A stretch of 64,000 nucleotides of DNA from CADEEN01 sp963706685 (GCA_963706685.1 CAVPMY010000004.1:186001-250000); one strand, 5' to 3'; positions 27,168 to 35,881 are shown, numbered from the stretch's first letter. Program-made: numbers and translations. The notes: generated from the sequence alone by a model not told the origin.

Positions 27168-27386
27168 TCACTTGGCGCGGAACACGATGCGTGCCCGCGT
27201 CAGGTCATACGGCGTCAACTCGACAGTGACCTTGTCTCCCGGCAGGATGCGGATGTAGTGCATGCGCATCTTTCCGGAGATGTGGCCCAGTACCACGTGC
27301 CCATTTTCCAGCTTGACGCGGAACGTGGCGTTGGGGAGGTTTTCCACGACCTCCCCTTGCATCTGGATGGCATCGTCCTTGGACAT
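27168..27386 (-). CDS. infA: Translation initiation factor IF-1
   Basis: OB-fold factor that blocks the ribosomal A site during initiation. Exactly 72 aa; MSKDDAIQMQGEVVENLPNA, then VVLGHISGKMRMHYIRILPG and TPYDLTRARIVFRAK. The position between secY and rpmJ is usual for betaproteobacteria. Seven bases separate it from secY. Confidence 0.98.
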   Translation of the reverse strand: MSKDDAIQMQGEVVENLPNATFRVKLENGHVVLGHISGKMRMHYIRILPGDKVTVELTPYDLTRARIVFRAK

Positions 27387-27393
27387 GTCAGAT

Positions 27394-28704
<1,311 letters not shown>

Positions 28705-28717
28705 CTTCGTCCTTTGC

Positions 28718-29152
28718 TTATTCGGCGACGCTGCCGCCGGCCGCCTCGATGGCCGCCTTGGCCCCGGCCGTCGCGCCGATGCCCTTGAGCGCGACCTTCG
28801 TCGACAGCGCACCGCTCTTGATGACCTTGACGGTCTTGATGAGATCGCGCACCAGACCCGCTTGCTTCAATGCCAGCATGTCCACCTCCGCGAGCGCCAG
28901 GCGCTGCAGATCGGCCAGCGTGATCTCGGCGGCGTACTTGAGCGCATGAGACTTGAAGCCGCGCTTGGGCAGGCGGCGCTGCATCGGCATCTGACCGCCC
29001 TCGAAGCCCACCTTGTGGAATCCACCGGCACGGCTCTTCTGGCCCTTGTGTCCGCGGCCCGCGGTCTTGCCGAGGCCCGAACCGATGCCACGTCCGACGC
29101 GGCGACGCGGCTTCTTGCTGCCGTCACCCGGCTTGATGTTGTTGAGTTCCAT
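28718..29152 (-). CDS. rplO: 50S ribosomal protein L15
   Basis: Late-assembly large-subunit protein, 144 aa. MELNNIKPGDGSKKPRRRVG, GLGKTAGRGHKGQKSRAGG and FEGGQMPMQRRLPKRGFKS are standard. The ATG shares one base with the rpmD stop (TGATG). secY follows after 13 bases. Confidence 0.98.
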   Translation of the reverse strand: MELNNIKPGDGSKKPRRRVGRGIGSGLGKTAGRGHKGQKSRAGGFHKVGFEGGQMPMQRRLPKRGFKSHALKYAAEITLADLQRLALAEVDMLALKQAGLVRDLIKTVKVIKSGALSTKVALKGIGATAGAKAAIEAAGGSVAE

Positions 29153-29334
29153 CAGAGCACCAATACCAAGTAGGAGACCTTGTTGATCATCCCGCGCACG
29201 GCCGGCGTGTCTTCCAGCGTGCGCGTGCTGTTGACCCTGCGCAGGCCCAGGCCCCGCACCGTGTCGCGGTGCGATTGATGGGTGCCGGCGACGCTCTTGA
29301 CGAGCTTGACGGTCAGTGTTTTCTTGTCAGCCAT
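29152..29334 (-). CDS. rpmD: 50S ribosomal protein L30
   Basis: 60-aa large-subunit protein: TVKLVKSVAGTHQSHRDTVR, GLGLRRVNSTRTLEDTPAVR and GMINKVSYLV. It lies between rpsE (14-base gap) and rplO (1-base overlap), its canonical place in the spc operon. Confidence 0.97.
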   Translation of the reverse strand: MADKKTLTVKLVKSVAGTHQSHRDTVRGLGLRRVNSTRTLEDTPAVRGMINKVSYLVLVL

Positions 29335-29348
29335 GTTCGTTGCTCCGA

Positions 29349-29867
29349 TCAGTTGAAGATGTCTTCAACCGTCTTGCCGCGCTTGGCCGCCACATCGGCC
29401 GGCGTGTTGCAGTGCCCGAGAGCGTTCAGCGTGGCCCGCACCATGTTGTACGGGTTGGCCGAACCGAGGCTCTTGGCGACGATGTCCTTGACGCCCATGA
29501 CTTCGAAAACGGCTCGCATCGGGCCGCCGGCAATGATGCCGTCACCCGGCTTGGCCGGCGCCATCAGCACCTTGGCCGCACCGTGAGCGCCTCGCACCTG
29601 GTGATGGATCGTGCCGTCCTTGAGCGCGATCTTCTTCATGTTGCGGCGCGCCGACTCCATGGCCTTTTGCACTGCCACCGGCACTTCCTTGGCCTTGCCC
29701 TTGCCCATGCCGATGCGGCCATCGCCGTCACCGACCACGGTCAGGGCCGCGAAAGACAGCGTGCGGCCGCCCTTGACGACCTTGGTGACGCGGTTGACCG
29801 CGATCATCTTTTCCTTCAGGCCGTCGTCATTGCCTTCGGTCTGCGCGCGGGGTTGAAACTTTGCCAT
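29349..29867 (-). CDS. rpsE: 30S ribosomal protein S5
   Basis: Small-subunit protein at the mRNA entry tunnel, involved in accuracy and helicase action. 172 aa; LKEKMIAVNRVTKVVKGGRT, LSFAALTVVGDGDGRIGMGK and GIIAGGPMRAVFEVMGVKDI. The loop residues around VKGGRTLSF, where spectinomycin-resistance changes occur in other species, look wild-type. Confidence 0.98.
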   Translation of the reverse strand: MAKFQPRAQTEGNDDGLKEKMIAVNRVTKVVKGGRTLSFAALTVVGDGDGRIGMGKGKAKEVPVAVQKAMESARRNMKKIALKDGTIHHQVRGAHGAAKVLMAPAKPGDGIIAGGPMRAVFEVMGVKDIVAKSLGSANPYNMVRATLNALGHCNTPADVAAKRGKTVEDIFN

Positions 29868-29886
29868 GCTGTTGGTGCTCCTTGCG

Positions 29887-30252
29887 TCAGAACTTCAGGC
29901 CGGCTTCGCGCGCAGCCTCGGCCAGCGCCTTGACGCGGCCGTGGTACGCGTACCCTGCGCGGTCGAAGGCGACGCTTTCGATGCCGGCGGCCTTGGCCTT
30001 CTCGGCGATGCGCTTGCCCACGGCGGCAGCGGCAGCGGTGTTGCTGCCCTTGCCGTCGGCGAGCTCGCCACGCCAAGTCTTCTCGGCAGTCGACGCCGAG
30101 GCCAGCACCTTGGCGCCGTCATCGGAGATCAGGCTGGCGTAGATATGCGAATTGCTGCGAAACACGCTCAATCGCGGCACACGCTTCATGGCGATGCGCA
30201 CGCGGGTCTGGCGCGAACGGCGCAGACGCTGGTTGTTCTTGGTCAGTGACAT
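29887..30252 (-). CDS. rplR: 50S ribosomal protein L18
   Basis: 5S rRNA-binding protein, 121 aa: MSLTKNNQRLRRSRQTRVRI, PRLSVFRSNSHIYASLISDD and FDRAGYAYHGRVKALAEAAR. It is placed between rplF (12-base gap) and rpsE (19-base gap). Confidence 0.98.
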   Translation of the reverse strand: MSLTKNNQRLRRSRQTRVRIAMKRVPRLSVFRSNSHIYASLISDDGAKVLASASTAEKTWRGELADGKGSNTAAAAAVGKRIAEKAKAAGIESVAFDRAGYAYHGRVKALAEAAREAGLKF

Positions 30253-30264
30253 GGTCGCTGCTCC

Positions 30265-30798
30265 TTACTTCTTCTTGGTCTCTTTGAGGACCACGCGCTC
30301 GCCGACATAGCGGATGCCCTTGCCCTTGTAGGGCTCGGGCGGCCGCGCGGCGCGCACCTCCGCGGCGATCTGGCCCACCACCTGGCGGTCGGCGCCCTTG
30401 ATGTTGATCTCGGTCTGCGTCGGGCACTCGACCTTCACGCCCGCGGGCATTTCCATCACCACCGGGTGCGAAAAACCGATCTGCAGGTTCAGCCTGGTGC
30501 CTTGCGCTTGCGCACGGAAACCAACGCCCACCAGCGACAGCTTCTTCTCGAAGCCCTTGCTGACGCCGTTGACCATGTTGGCCACCAACGCGCGCATCGT
30601 GCCGCTCATGGCATCGGCTTGCGCACTGTCATCGGCAGCCGTGAAGCTGATGTTGCCGCCTTCATTCTTGACGGTGACCAGCGGATGCCCGGCACGCTTC
30701 AACGTACCCTGAGCGCCCTTGACGCTGATCTCATTGGCCGACACCGCCACGTCCACGCCCTTCGGGACGGCGATCGGCATCTTTCCTACGCGCGACAT
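30265..30798 (-). CDS. rplF: 50S ribosomal protein L6
   Basis: Large-subunit protein near the factor-binding site, 177 aa with two internally related domains. MSRVGKMPIAVPKGVDVAVS, LVGVGFRAQAQGTRLNLQIG and RPPEPYKGKGIRYVGERVVL are characteristic. It lies between rpsH and rplR with 12-base gaps on both sides. Confidence 0.98.
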   Translation of the reverse strand: MSRVGKMPIAVPKGVDVAVSANEISVKGAQGTLKRAGHPLVTVKNEGGNISFTAADDSAQADAMSGTMRALVANMVNGVSKGFEKKLSLVGVGFRAQAQGTRLNLQIGFSHPVVMEMPAGVKVECPTQTEINIKGADRQVVGQIAAEVRAARPPEPYKGKGIRYVGERVVLKETKKK

Positions 30799-30810
30799 TG
30801 CTTGATCTCC

Positions 30811-31203
30811 TTAGGCCACGTAGCAGAGCACTTCGCCGCCGACACCGGCAGCGCGCGCCTTGCGGTCGGTCATCACGCCCTGAGGGGTGGTGACGATCGC
30901 CACGCCCAGGCCGTTCATGACCTGCGGAATATCGTGGCGGCCGCGGTAGATGCGCAAGCCGGGGCGGCTCACGCGCTCGATGCGCTCGATCACGGGCCGG
31001 CCGGCGTAGTACTTCAGCGCGATTTCGAGTTCGGCCTTCTGTTCGCCCTTGACGGCATAGCCGTCGATGTAGCCCTCGTCCTTCAGCACCTGCGCGATCG
31101 CCACCTTGAGCTTGGACGACGGCATGGTCACGGCCGTCTTGTCAACGCTCTGGGCATTGCGGATACGCGTCAGCATGTCGGCGATCGGATCACTCATGCT
31201 CAT
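30811..31203 (-). CDS. rpsH: 30S ribosomal protein S8
   Basis: 16S rRNA-binding protein; in Escherichia coli it also represses spc-operon translation by binding the L5 mRNA. 130 aa: MSMSDPIADMLTRIRNAQSV, PSSKLKVAIAQVLKDEGYID and the C-terminal MTDRKARAAGVGGEVLCYVA. A second in-frame ATG (31197) is also possible as start. Confidence 0.98.
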   Translation of the reverse strand: MSMSDPIADMLTRIRNAQSVDKTAVTMPSSKLKVAIAQVLKDEGYIDGYAVKGEQKAELEIALKYYAGRPVIERIERVSRPGLRIYRGRHDIPQVMNGLGVAIVTTPQGVMTDRKARAAGVGGEVLCYVA

Positions 31204-31227
31204 GGTTTTGCTCCTTGCGCCTGCTGC

Positions 31228-31533
31228 TTACCAGCTGGCCTTGACGACACCAGGGATGTCGCCCTTGAACGCCAGGTCACGGATCTTGCTGCGCGCCAGA
31301 CCGAACATGCGGAATGTGCCGCGCGGGCGGCCGGTGTCGCCGCAGCGATTGCGTTGGCGCGTCGGGTAGGCATTGCGCGGCAGCGCTTGCAGGCCCAAGC
31401 GCGCGGCATAGCGCTCGTCGTCGCTCTTCTTGGCGTCGTTGGCGGTGGCCTTCAACTCGTCGTACTTCTTCTTGTACTTGGCGACCAGTTGCGTGCGCTT
31501 GAGCTCACGTTGGATCAGGGACATTTTTGCCAT
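31228..31533 (-). CDS. rpsN: 30S ribosomal protein S14 (zinc-free form)
   Basis: Head protein of the 30S subunit, 101 aa. It is the long form without the CxxC-CxxC zinc site: AKMSLIQRELKRTQLVAKYK at the start, and NRCGDTGRPRGTFRMFGLAR and SKIRDLAFKGDIPGVVKASW at the end. Its position after rplE is canonical. Confidence 0.98.
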   Translation of the reverse strand: MAKMSLIQRELKRTQLVAKYKKKYDELKATANDAKKSDDERYAARLGLQALPRNAYPTRQRNRCGDTGRPRGTFRMFGLARSKIRDLAFKGDIPGVVKASW

Positions 31534-31543
31534 GAGCTTGCCT

Positions 31544-32230
31544 TCAGTTCTTGAACGGGAAGCGGAACGCGGCGAGGAGCGCCTTGCACTCGTCGTCGGT
31601 CTTCGCGCTGGTCGTGATGCTGATGTTCATGCCTCGCACCGCGTCGACCTTGTCGTAGTCGATCTCGGGGAAGATGATCTGTTCCTTGATGCCGACGTTG
31701 TAGTTGCCGCGGCCATCGAACGAGCGGCCCGAAATGCCGCGGAAGTCGCGCACTCGCGGCAAGGCCACGGTGACGAAACGATCGAGGAACTCGTACATGC
31801 GTGAGCCACGCAACGTGACCATCGTGCCGATGGCCACGTCCTCGCGGATCTTGAAACCGGCGATGGCCTTCTTGCTCTTGGTGACCACCGGCTTCTGGCC
31901 GGAGATCTTGGTCAGGTCGCCAACGGCGTTGTCCATGATCTTCTTGTCCGCGACAGCCTCGCTGACGCCCATGTTGAGCGTGATCTTGGTCAGGCGCGGC
32001 ACCTGCATGGTCGATTTGTAGCCGAACTTCGTCATCAGGTCGGGCACGATCTTCTCGCGGTACTGCGCATGCAGGCGCGCAACGCCGGCAGAGGCTGCGG
32101 CAGCGCCGCCTGGGGCCTTGGCGGCGGCCTTGGGTGCCTTGGGTGCCTTGGGTGCCTTGGGCGCCTTGGGCGCCTTGGGCGCCTCCGTTGCCTTGGGCGC
32201 CTTGGGCGCCTTGGTCTTTTCTGTGGCCAT
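31544..32230 (-). CDS. rplE: 50S ribosomal protein L5 with KAP-repeat N-terminal extension
   Basis: 5S rRNA-binding protein of the central protuberance. The L5 body starts at ARLHAQYREKIVPDLMTKFG (about residue 51) and runs through VPRLTKITLNMGVSEAVADK and ISGRSFDGRGNYNVGIKEQI to a normal end. In front is an extension of about 48 residues made largely of K-A-P triplets plus an Ala/Gly linker, giving 228 aa instead of about 179. ATG 32230 has a ggtgaag-type ribosome-binding site and lies two bases after rplX; no start codon or ribosome-binding site is visible at the usual L5 start (gtt codon), so the extension is probably translated. The repeat is encoded by near-identical 9-base units. Confidence 0.95.
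   Translation of the reverse strand: MATEKTKAPKAPKATEAPKAPKAPKAPKAPKAPKAAAKAPGGAAAASAGVARLHAQYREKIVPDLMTKFGYKSTMQVPRLTKITLNMGVSEAVADKKIMDNAVGDLTKISGQKPVVTKSKKAIAGFKIREDVAIGTMVTLRGSRMYEFLDRFVTVALPRVRDFRGISGRSFDGRGNYNVGIKEQIIFPEIDYDKVDAVRGMNISITTSAKTDDECKALLAAFRFPFKN
32117..32215. repeat. 9-base tandem repeat encoding (KAP)n in rplE
   Basis: About ten copies of a 9-base unit (plus strand gccttgggc or gccttgggt), interrupted once by a unit with ccgtt. On the minus strand each unit encodes Ala-Pro-Lys. Such arrays can change copy number by slippage in whole codons, keeping the rplE frame. Confidence 0.9.
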
Positions 32231-32232
32231 GG

Positions 32233-32580
32233 TTACTTCACCCCGACTTCTTTGCCGCTGGACTTGAAGATGCGCACGCCGTTGTCCTTGGTCTTGCGCT
32301 TGTCCTGGTCAGCCTTGCTCAGCATCTTGATGCCCACGCGGTCGGCCTTGCCGGTCTCCGGGTTGTAGATCGCCACATTGGACTGGTCGATCGGCATCGT
32401 CTTGTCGATCACGCCGCCGGTGGTGCCCTTCATCGGGTTGGGCTTGACGTGTTTCTTGACGACGTTGACGCCCTCGACGATGAGGTGGCTGTCGTCGACT
32501 CGGCGGCTGATGGTGCCGCGCTTGCCTTTGTCGCGGCCGGTCAACACGATGACCTGGTCGCCTTTGCGAAGTTTGTTCAT
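32233..32580 (-). CDS. rplX: 50S ribosomal protein L24
   Basis: Assembly-initiating large-subunit protein with a KOW motif (KGDQVIVLTGRDKGKRGTIS). 115 aa, slightly longer than typical (about 105) through a lysine-rich stretch LSKADQDKRKTKDNGVRIFK. It lies two bases after rplN and two bases before rplE. Confidence 0.97.
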   Translation of the reverse strand: MNKLRKGDQVIVLTGRDKGKRGTISRRVDDSHLIVEGVNVVKKHVKPNPMKGTTGGVIDKTMPIDQSNVAIYNPETGKADRVGIKMLSKADQDKRKTKDNGVRIFKSSGKEVGVK

Positions 32581-32582
32581 GG

Positions 32583-32951
32583 TCAGAGCACCTCGGGGGC
32601 CAGGGACACGATCTTCATGAAGCGCTCGGTGCGCAGCTCGCGCGTCACCGGGCCAAAGATGCGGGTGCCGATCGGTTCGAGCTTGGCGTTGAGCAGCACC
32701 GCGGCGTTGCCGTCGAACTTGACGAGGGAGCCGTCATTGCGGCGCACGCCCTTGGCGGTGCGAACCACCACGGCGTTGTAGATCTCGCCCTTCTTGACAC
32801 GGCCGCGCGGCGCCGCTTCCTTGATGCTGACCTTGATCACGTCGCCGATGCCGGCGTAGCGGCGCTTCGAGCCGCCCAGCACCTTGATGCACATGACGGT
32901 CTTGGCGCCCGTGTTATCCGCGACGTCGAGCCGCGATTGCATTTGGATCAT
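32583..32951 (-). CDS. rplN: 50S ribosomal protein L14
   Basis: Large-subunit protein at the subunit interface, 122 aa: MIQMQSRLDVADNTGAKTVM, GGSKRRYAGIGDVIKVSIKE and GTRIFGPVTRELRTERFMKI. ATG 32951 gives the standard start. It is the first gene of the spc operon here, separated from rpsQ by a peroxiredoxin gene, a terminator and a promoter. Confidence 0.97.
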   Translation of the reverse strand: MIQMQSRLDVADNTGAKTVMCIKVLGGSKRRYAGIGDVIKVSIKEAAPRGRVKKGEIYNAVVVRTAKGVRRNDGSLVKFDGNAAVLLNAKLEPIGTRIFGPVTRELRTERFMKIVSLAPEVL

Positions 32952-33017
32952 GTTTGTAATCCCAACTTGCATGCCGGCAGAACAGGCAGCAGTCTTGGAC
33001 CCGTGGTGTGGGTTGAA

Positions 33018-33045
33018 GCCTGTTCACGGGAACCCACGAACAGGC
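33018..33045 (-). promoter_or_regulatory. Inverted repeat in the rplN (spc operon) leader
   Basis: gcctgttc and gaacaggc arms at 33018-33025 and 33038-33045, inside the leader between the spc promoter and rplN. The motif gaacaggc recurs at about 32979. Structure and role are uncertain; it could be a regulatory leader element. Confidence 0.4.
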
Positions 33046-33054
33046 GAAGGGCGG

Positions 33055-33084
33055 ATTCTAGCGGAAAGCGGCGCGCCTTGCCAA
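33055..33084 (-). promoter_or_regulatory. Promoter of the spc operon (rplN onward)
   Basis: On the minus strand TTGGCA (33084-33079), an 18-base spacer and TAGAAT (33060-33055). It lies between the peroxiredoxin stop and rplN and would start transcription about 95 bases before the rplN ATG. Confidence 0.65.
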
Positions 33085-33103
33085 GACGCCCTCGTCTGTC
33101 AGA

Positions 33104-33619
33104 TCAGGCAAGCGCCTCTTTGGCTTGCTTCAACATCGTCTCGGCATCGCTGACTTCGAACTTGCCCGGCGCTTCGATATTGAGCGTCTTGACCACGCCA
33201 TCGACGACAAGCATTGAGTAGCGGTTGCTGCGCAGGCCCATGCCACGCGCAGCCAGGTCGAGCGTCAGGCCGGTGGCCTTGGCGAAGTCGGCGCTGCCAT
33301 CGGCCATCATTCGCACCTTGCCGGTGGTTTTCTGGTCACGGCCCCAGGCGCCCATGACGAACGCGTCGTTGACCGAAACGCACCAGACTTCGTCGATGCC
33401 GGCGGCCTTGAGCTTGTCGTGATTCGCCAAGTAACCGGGCACATGCTTGGCCGAGCAGGTGGGCGTGTAGGCCCCGGGCAGCGCGAACAACGCGATCTTC
33501 TTGCCAGCGGTCAGCGCGGCCACATCGAAGGTGTTCGGCCCGATCGAGCAGCCATTGCCTTCGACCTCGACGAATTCCTGCAGTTTGCCCGCGGGCAGCT
33601 TGTCACCAACTTTGATCAT
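33104..33619 (-). CDS. Peroxiredoxin of the Prx5 type
   Basis: Thiol peroxidase that reduces peroxides, 171 aa. The peroxidatic Cys55 sits in LPGAYTPTCSAKHVPGY; a second cysteine is in VWCVSVNDAFVM, a segment conserved in Prx5/AhpC-TSA redoxins. MIKVGDKLPAGKLQEFVEVE is the N-terminus, with aaggag eight bases upstream of ATG. No fused glutaredoxin domain is present. It lies inside the ribosomal gene run, between the S10-operon terminator and the spc promoter, on the same strand. No separate promoter is obvious, so read-through of the terminator may express it. Confidence 0.93.
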   Translation of the reverse strand: MIKVGDKLPAGKLQEFVEVEGNGCSIGPNTFDVAALTAGKKIALFALPGAYTPTCSAKHVPGYLANHDKLKAAGIDEVWCVSVNDAFVMGAWGRDQKTTGKVRMMADGSADFAKATGLTLDLAARGMGLRSNRYSMLVVDGVVKTLNIEAPGKFEVSDAETMLKQAKEALA

Positions 33620-33647
33620 GAGGGTCTCCTTGCAAGGGAAAAGAGAA

Positions 33648-33682
33648 ACGACCGGCCGCCAGTGTCCCAGCGTTCCGGTCGT
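33648..33682 (-). terminator. Terminator at the end of the S10 operon
   Basis: On the minus strand acgaccgg and ccggtcgt form an 8-bp perfect stem, followed by ttctctttt. It lies 23 bases after the rpsQ stop and 28 bases before the peroxiredoxin ATG. The loop of 19 bases is long, so termination may be partial. Confidence 0.7.
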
Positions 33683-33705
33683 CTTGCAGACGTGGGGCTT
33701 CAGCC

Positions 33706-33993
33706 TTAGACGACTTCAGCCTTCTTGACCAGGCGCGTCACGATCCAGGATTTGGTCTTGGAGATCGGACGGCTCTCGGTGATTTCGACCATGTCGCCCA
33801 GCTTGTACTCGCCCTTCTCATCGTGGGCGTGGTACTTGCTCGACTTGCCGACGATCTTGCCGTAGAGCTCATGCATCGTGCGGCGCTCGACCCGCACGGT
33901 GACGGTCTTGGTGCGCTTGTCGGAGACAACGGTGCCGACGAAGGTGCGGGTGACCTTGCCTTCGGCGTGGACAGCGGTAGCGGCGGTGCTCAC
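33706..33993 (-). CDS. rpsQ: 30S ribosomal protein S17
   Basis: OB-fold primary rRNA-binding protein, 95 aa: RTFVGTVVSDKRTKTVTVRV, RRTMHELYGKIVGKSSKYHA and VEITESRPISKTKSWIVTRL. The ATG overlaps the rpmC stop by four bases (ATGA). It is the last gene of the S10 operon before the terminator. Confidence 0.97.
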   Translation of the reverse strand: MSTAATAVHAEGKVTRTFVGTVVSDKRTKTVTVRVERRTMHELYGKIVGKSSKYHAHDEKGEYKLGDMVEITESRPISKTKSWIVTRLVKKAEVV

Positions 33994-34190
33994 TTGGTGG
34001 CGCCTTTCTTCTTCTGCGCCAGCAGGGTCTTGGCGCGCGCGATGTCGCGGCGCGTCTTGCCGAGCTGGGAATGGTCAGTCAATTGTTGCGTGGCCTTGCG
34101 CATGCGAAGGCCAAAGTGGGCCTTGAGCAGCTCGCTCACTTCCTTCTCGAGCGCCGGGACGTCCTTGGCGCGCAGTTCAGATGCTTTCAT
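33990..34190 (-). CDS. rpmC: 50S ribosomal protein L29
   Basis: Small two-helix protein next to the exit tunnel, 66 aa: MKASELRAKDVPALEKEVSE, LLKAHFGLRMRKATQQLTDH and QLGKTRRDIARAKTLLAQKK. ATG 34190 is preferred over an upstream in-frame TTG. It overlaps rpsQ by four bases and follows rplP after 15. Confidence 0.97.
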   Translation of the reverse strand: MKASELRAKDVPALEKEVSELLKAHFGLRMRKATQQLTDHSQLGKTRRDIARAKTLLAQKKKGATK

Positions 34191-34205
34191 TTCGTTCAAC
34201 TCCGA

Positions 34206-34622
34206 TCAAGCGCCGACCTGGCGGGCGACGAAGGTGCACGACAGCGGCAGCTTGGCCGCGGCCAGTGTGAACGCTTCGCGCGCCAACTGCTCGGGCACAC
34301 CGTTGATTTCGTAGAGCACCTTGCCCGGCTGGATTTCGGCCACCCAATACTCCGGGTTGCCCTTGCCGTTGCCCATGCGGACTTCGGCCGGCTTTTGCGA
34401 GATGGGTTTGTCCGGGAAGATGCGGATGAAGATGCGGCCACCGCGCTTGATATGGCGCGAGATGGCACGACGTGCGGCCTCGATCTGGCGCGCCGTCAGG
34501 CGGCCGCGCTCGGTGGCCTTGAGGCCGAAGTCGCCGAACGACACATTGGCGCCGCGGGTGGCGACGCCGGTATTGCGGCCCTTCTGCTCTTTACGGTACT
34601 TGCGGCGATTGGGTTGCAGCAT
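34206..34622 (-). CDS. rplP: 50S ribosomal protein L16
   Basis: Protein at the tRNA acceptor-binding region of the 50S subunit, 138 aa: MLQPNRRKYRKEQKGRNTGV, RAISRHIKRGGRIFIRIFPD and PISQKPAEVRMGNGKGNPEY. It lies 14 bases after rpsC. Confidence 0.98.
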   Translation of the reverse strand: MLQPNRRKYRKEQKGRNTGVATRGANVSFGDFGLKATERGRLTARQIEAARRAISRHIKRGGRIFIRIFPDKPISQKPAEVRMGNGKGNPEYWVAEIQPGKVLYEINGVPEQLAREAFTLAAAKLPLSCTFVARQVGA

Positions 34623-34636
34623 GTTGTCTTTTCTCC

Positions 34637-35518
34637 TTAGGCGCCGGACGCAGGCGTGGGCGCCTTGCGAACGCGCTTGACGGCAGGCTTGGGTGCATCG
34701 GCGCCTGCGCCACCTGCTTCTGCCGGCTTGTCTCCGCCATCGGCGGGGGCGCCAGCGGGGCGCGGCCCCCGGCCGCGAGGCGCACCGGCAGGTGCACGGT
34801 CGCCGCCGGGACGGTCGCCGCGCGGGCCGCGACGTGGGCCGCGGCGATCATCGTCGCCCGACGGCGCTTGGGCAGCCGGCGCTTCGCCCACGCCCAGGCG
34901 GTCGCCGCGATAGACCCAGCACTTGACGCCGATCACGCCATAGGTGGTCTTGGCTTCCGAGAAGCCGTAGTCGATGTCGGCCTTCAACGTGTGCAGCGGC
35001 ACACGGCCTTCGCGGTACCACTCGCAGCGCGCGATCTCGATGCCGTTCAAGCGGCCCGAGGACATGATCTTGATGCCCTGCGCGCCCAGGCGCATGGCGT
35101 TTTGCATCGCTCGCTTCATCGCGCGGCGGAACATGATCCGCTTTTCGAGCTGCTGCGTGATGCTGTCGGCGATCAGTTGCGCGTCGATTTCCGGTTTGCG
35201 GATTTCTTCGATGTTCACTGCCACCGGCACGCCCAGGCGCTTGGCCAATTCGAGCTTCAGGTTCTCGATGTCCTCGCCCTTCTTGCCGATCACCACGCCC
35301 GGACGCGCCGAGTAGATGGTGATGCGTGCGTTCTTAGCCGGACGCTCGATCAGGATGCGCGCCACGGCGGCGTTCTTGAGCTTCTTCTTCAGGTAGTCGC
35401 GAACGTCCAGGTCTTCGGCCAGCATCTGGCTGAAGTTGCGGTTGTTGGCGAACCAGCGCGACGACCATGCCCGGGTGACCGGGAGCCGGAAACCGATCGG
35501 ATGGATCTTTTGTCCCAT
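34637..35518 (-). CDS. rpsC: 30S ribosomal protein S3 with long basic C-terminal tail
   Basis: mRNA-entry-tunnel protein, 293 aa. The S3 body (MGQKIHPIGFRLPVTRAWSS; KH domain VIGKKGEDIENLKLELAKRL; GVKCWVYRGDRLG) ends near residue 215. The remaining 78 residues are low-complexity and rich in Gly, Arg, Pro, Asp and Ala (RRGPRRGPRGDRPGGDRAPA, then KPAVKRVRKAPTPASGA). Extended S3 tails are common in Burkholderiales, but this one is at the long end. rplP follows after 14 bases. Confidence 0.97.
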   Translation of the reverse strand: MGQKIHPIGFRLPVTRAWSSRWFANNRNFSQMLAEDLDVRDYLKKKLKNAAVARILIERPAKNARITIYSARPGVVIGKKGEDIENLKLELAKRLGVPVAVNIEEIRKPEIDAQLIADSITQQLEKRIMFRRAMKRAMQNAMRLGAQGIKIMSSGRLNGIEIARCEWYREGRVPLHTLKADIDYGFSEAKTTYGVIGVKCWVYRGDRLGVGEAPAAQAPSGDDDRRGPRRGPRGDRPGGDRAPAGAPRGRGPRPAGAPADGGDKPAEAGGAGADAPKPAVKRVRKAPTPASGA

Positions 35519-35542
35519 GTGCTTGTTCCTGTCGTGTTCCGT

Positions 35543-35878
35543 TTAATCGCCGACGGTGACGTAGATGTGGCAGGTGCCCTTGCTGATGCGGTTGCCGCGG
35601 CCCTTGGCGCGTGCGGCAAAGCGCTTCAGCGTGGTGCCTTGCTCAACGTAGATGGTCTTGACCTTCAACTCGTCGATGTCGGCCCCGTCGTTGTGCTCGG
35701 CATTGGCAATGGCGCTGTCGAGCGCCTTCAACACGATGCCGGCGGCCTTCTTCTGTGTGAACTTCAGGATGTCGCGGGCCTGATCGACCTTCTTGCCGCG
35801 GATCAGGTCGGCAACGAGGCGGCCCTTGTCGACCGACAGGCGCACGCCGCGAACGATTGATTGCGTTTCCATGGCCAT
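35543..35878 (-). CDS. rplV: 50S ribosomal protein L22
   Basis: Protein lining the peptide exit tunnel, 111 aa: SIVRGVRLSVDKGRLVADLI, RGKKVDQARDILKFTQKKAA and RFAARAKGRGNRISKGTCHI. The tunnel loop looks unaltered, so no macrolide-resistance change is suggested. ATG 35878 or 35872 may start it. It lies three bases after rpsS. Confidence 0.97.
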   Translation of the reverse strand: MAMETQSIVRGVRLSVDKGRLVADLIRGKKVDQARDILKFTQKKAAGIVLKALDSAIANAEHNDGADIDELKVKTIYVEQGTTLKRFAARAKGRGNRISKGTCHIYVTVGD

Positions 35879-35881
35879 CCC

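Noticed and set aside
32117..32215. CRISPR-like array
   Set aside because: The 9-base units are contiguous, without spacers, and encode KAP triplets in frame within rplE.
33104..33619. Peroxiredoxin as recent foreign insertion
   Set aside because: Its base composition and codon use look like the neighbours and no repeats or mobile-element remains flank it.
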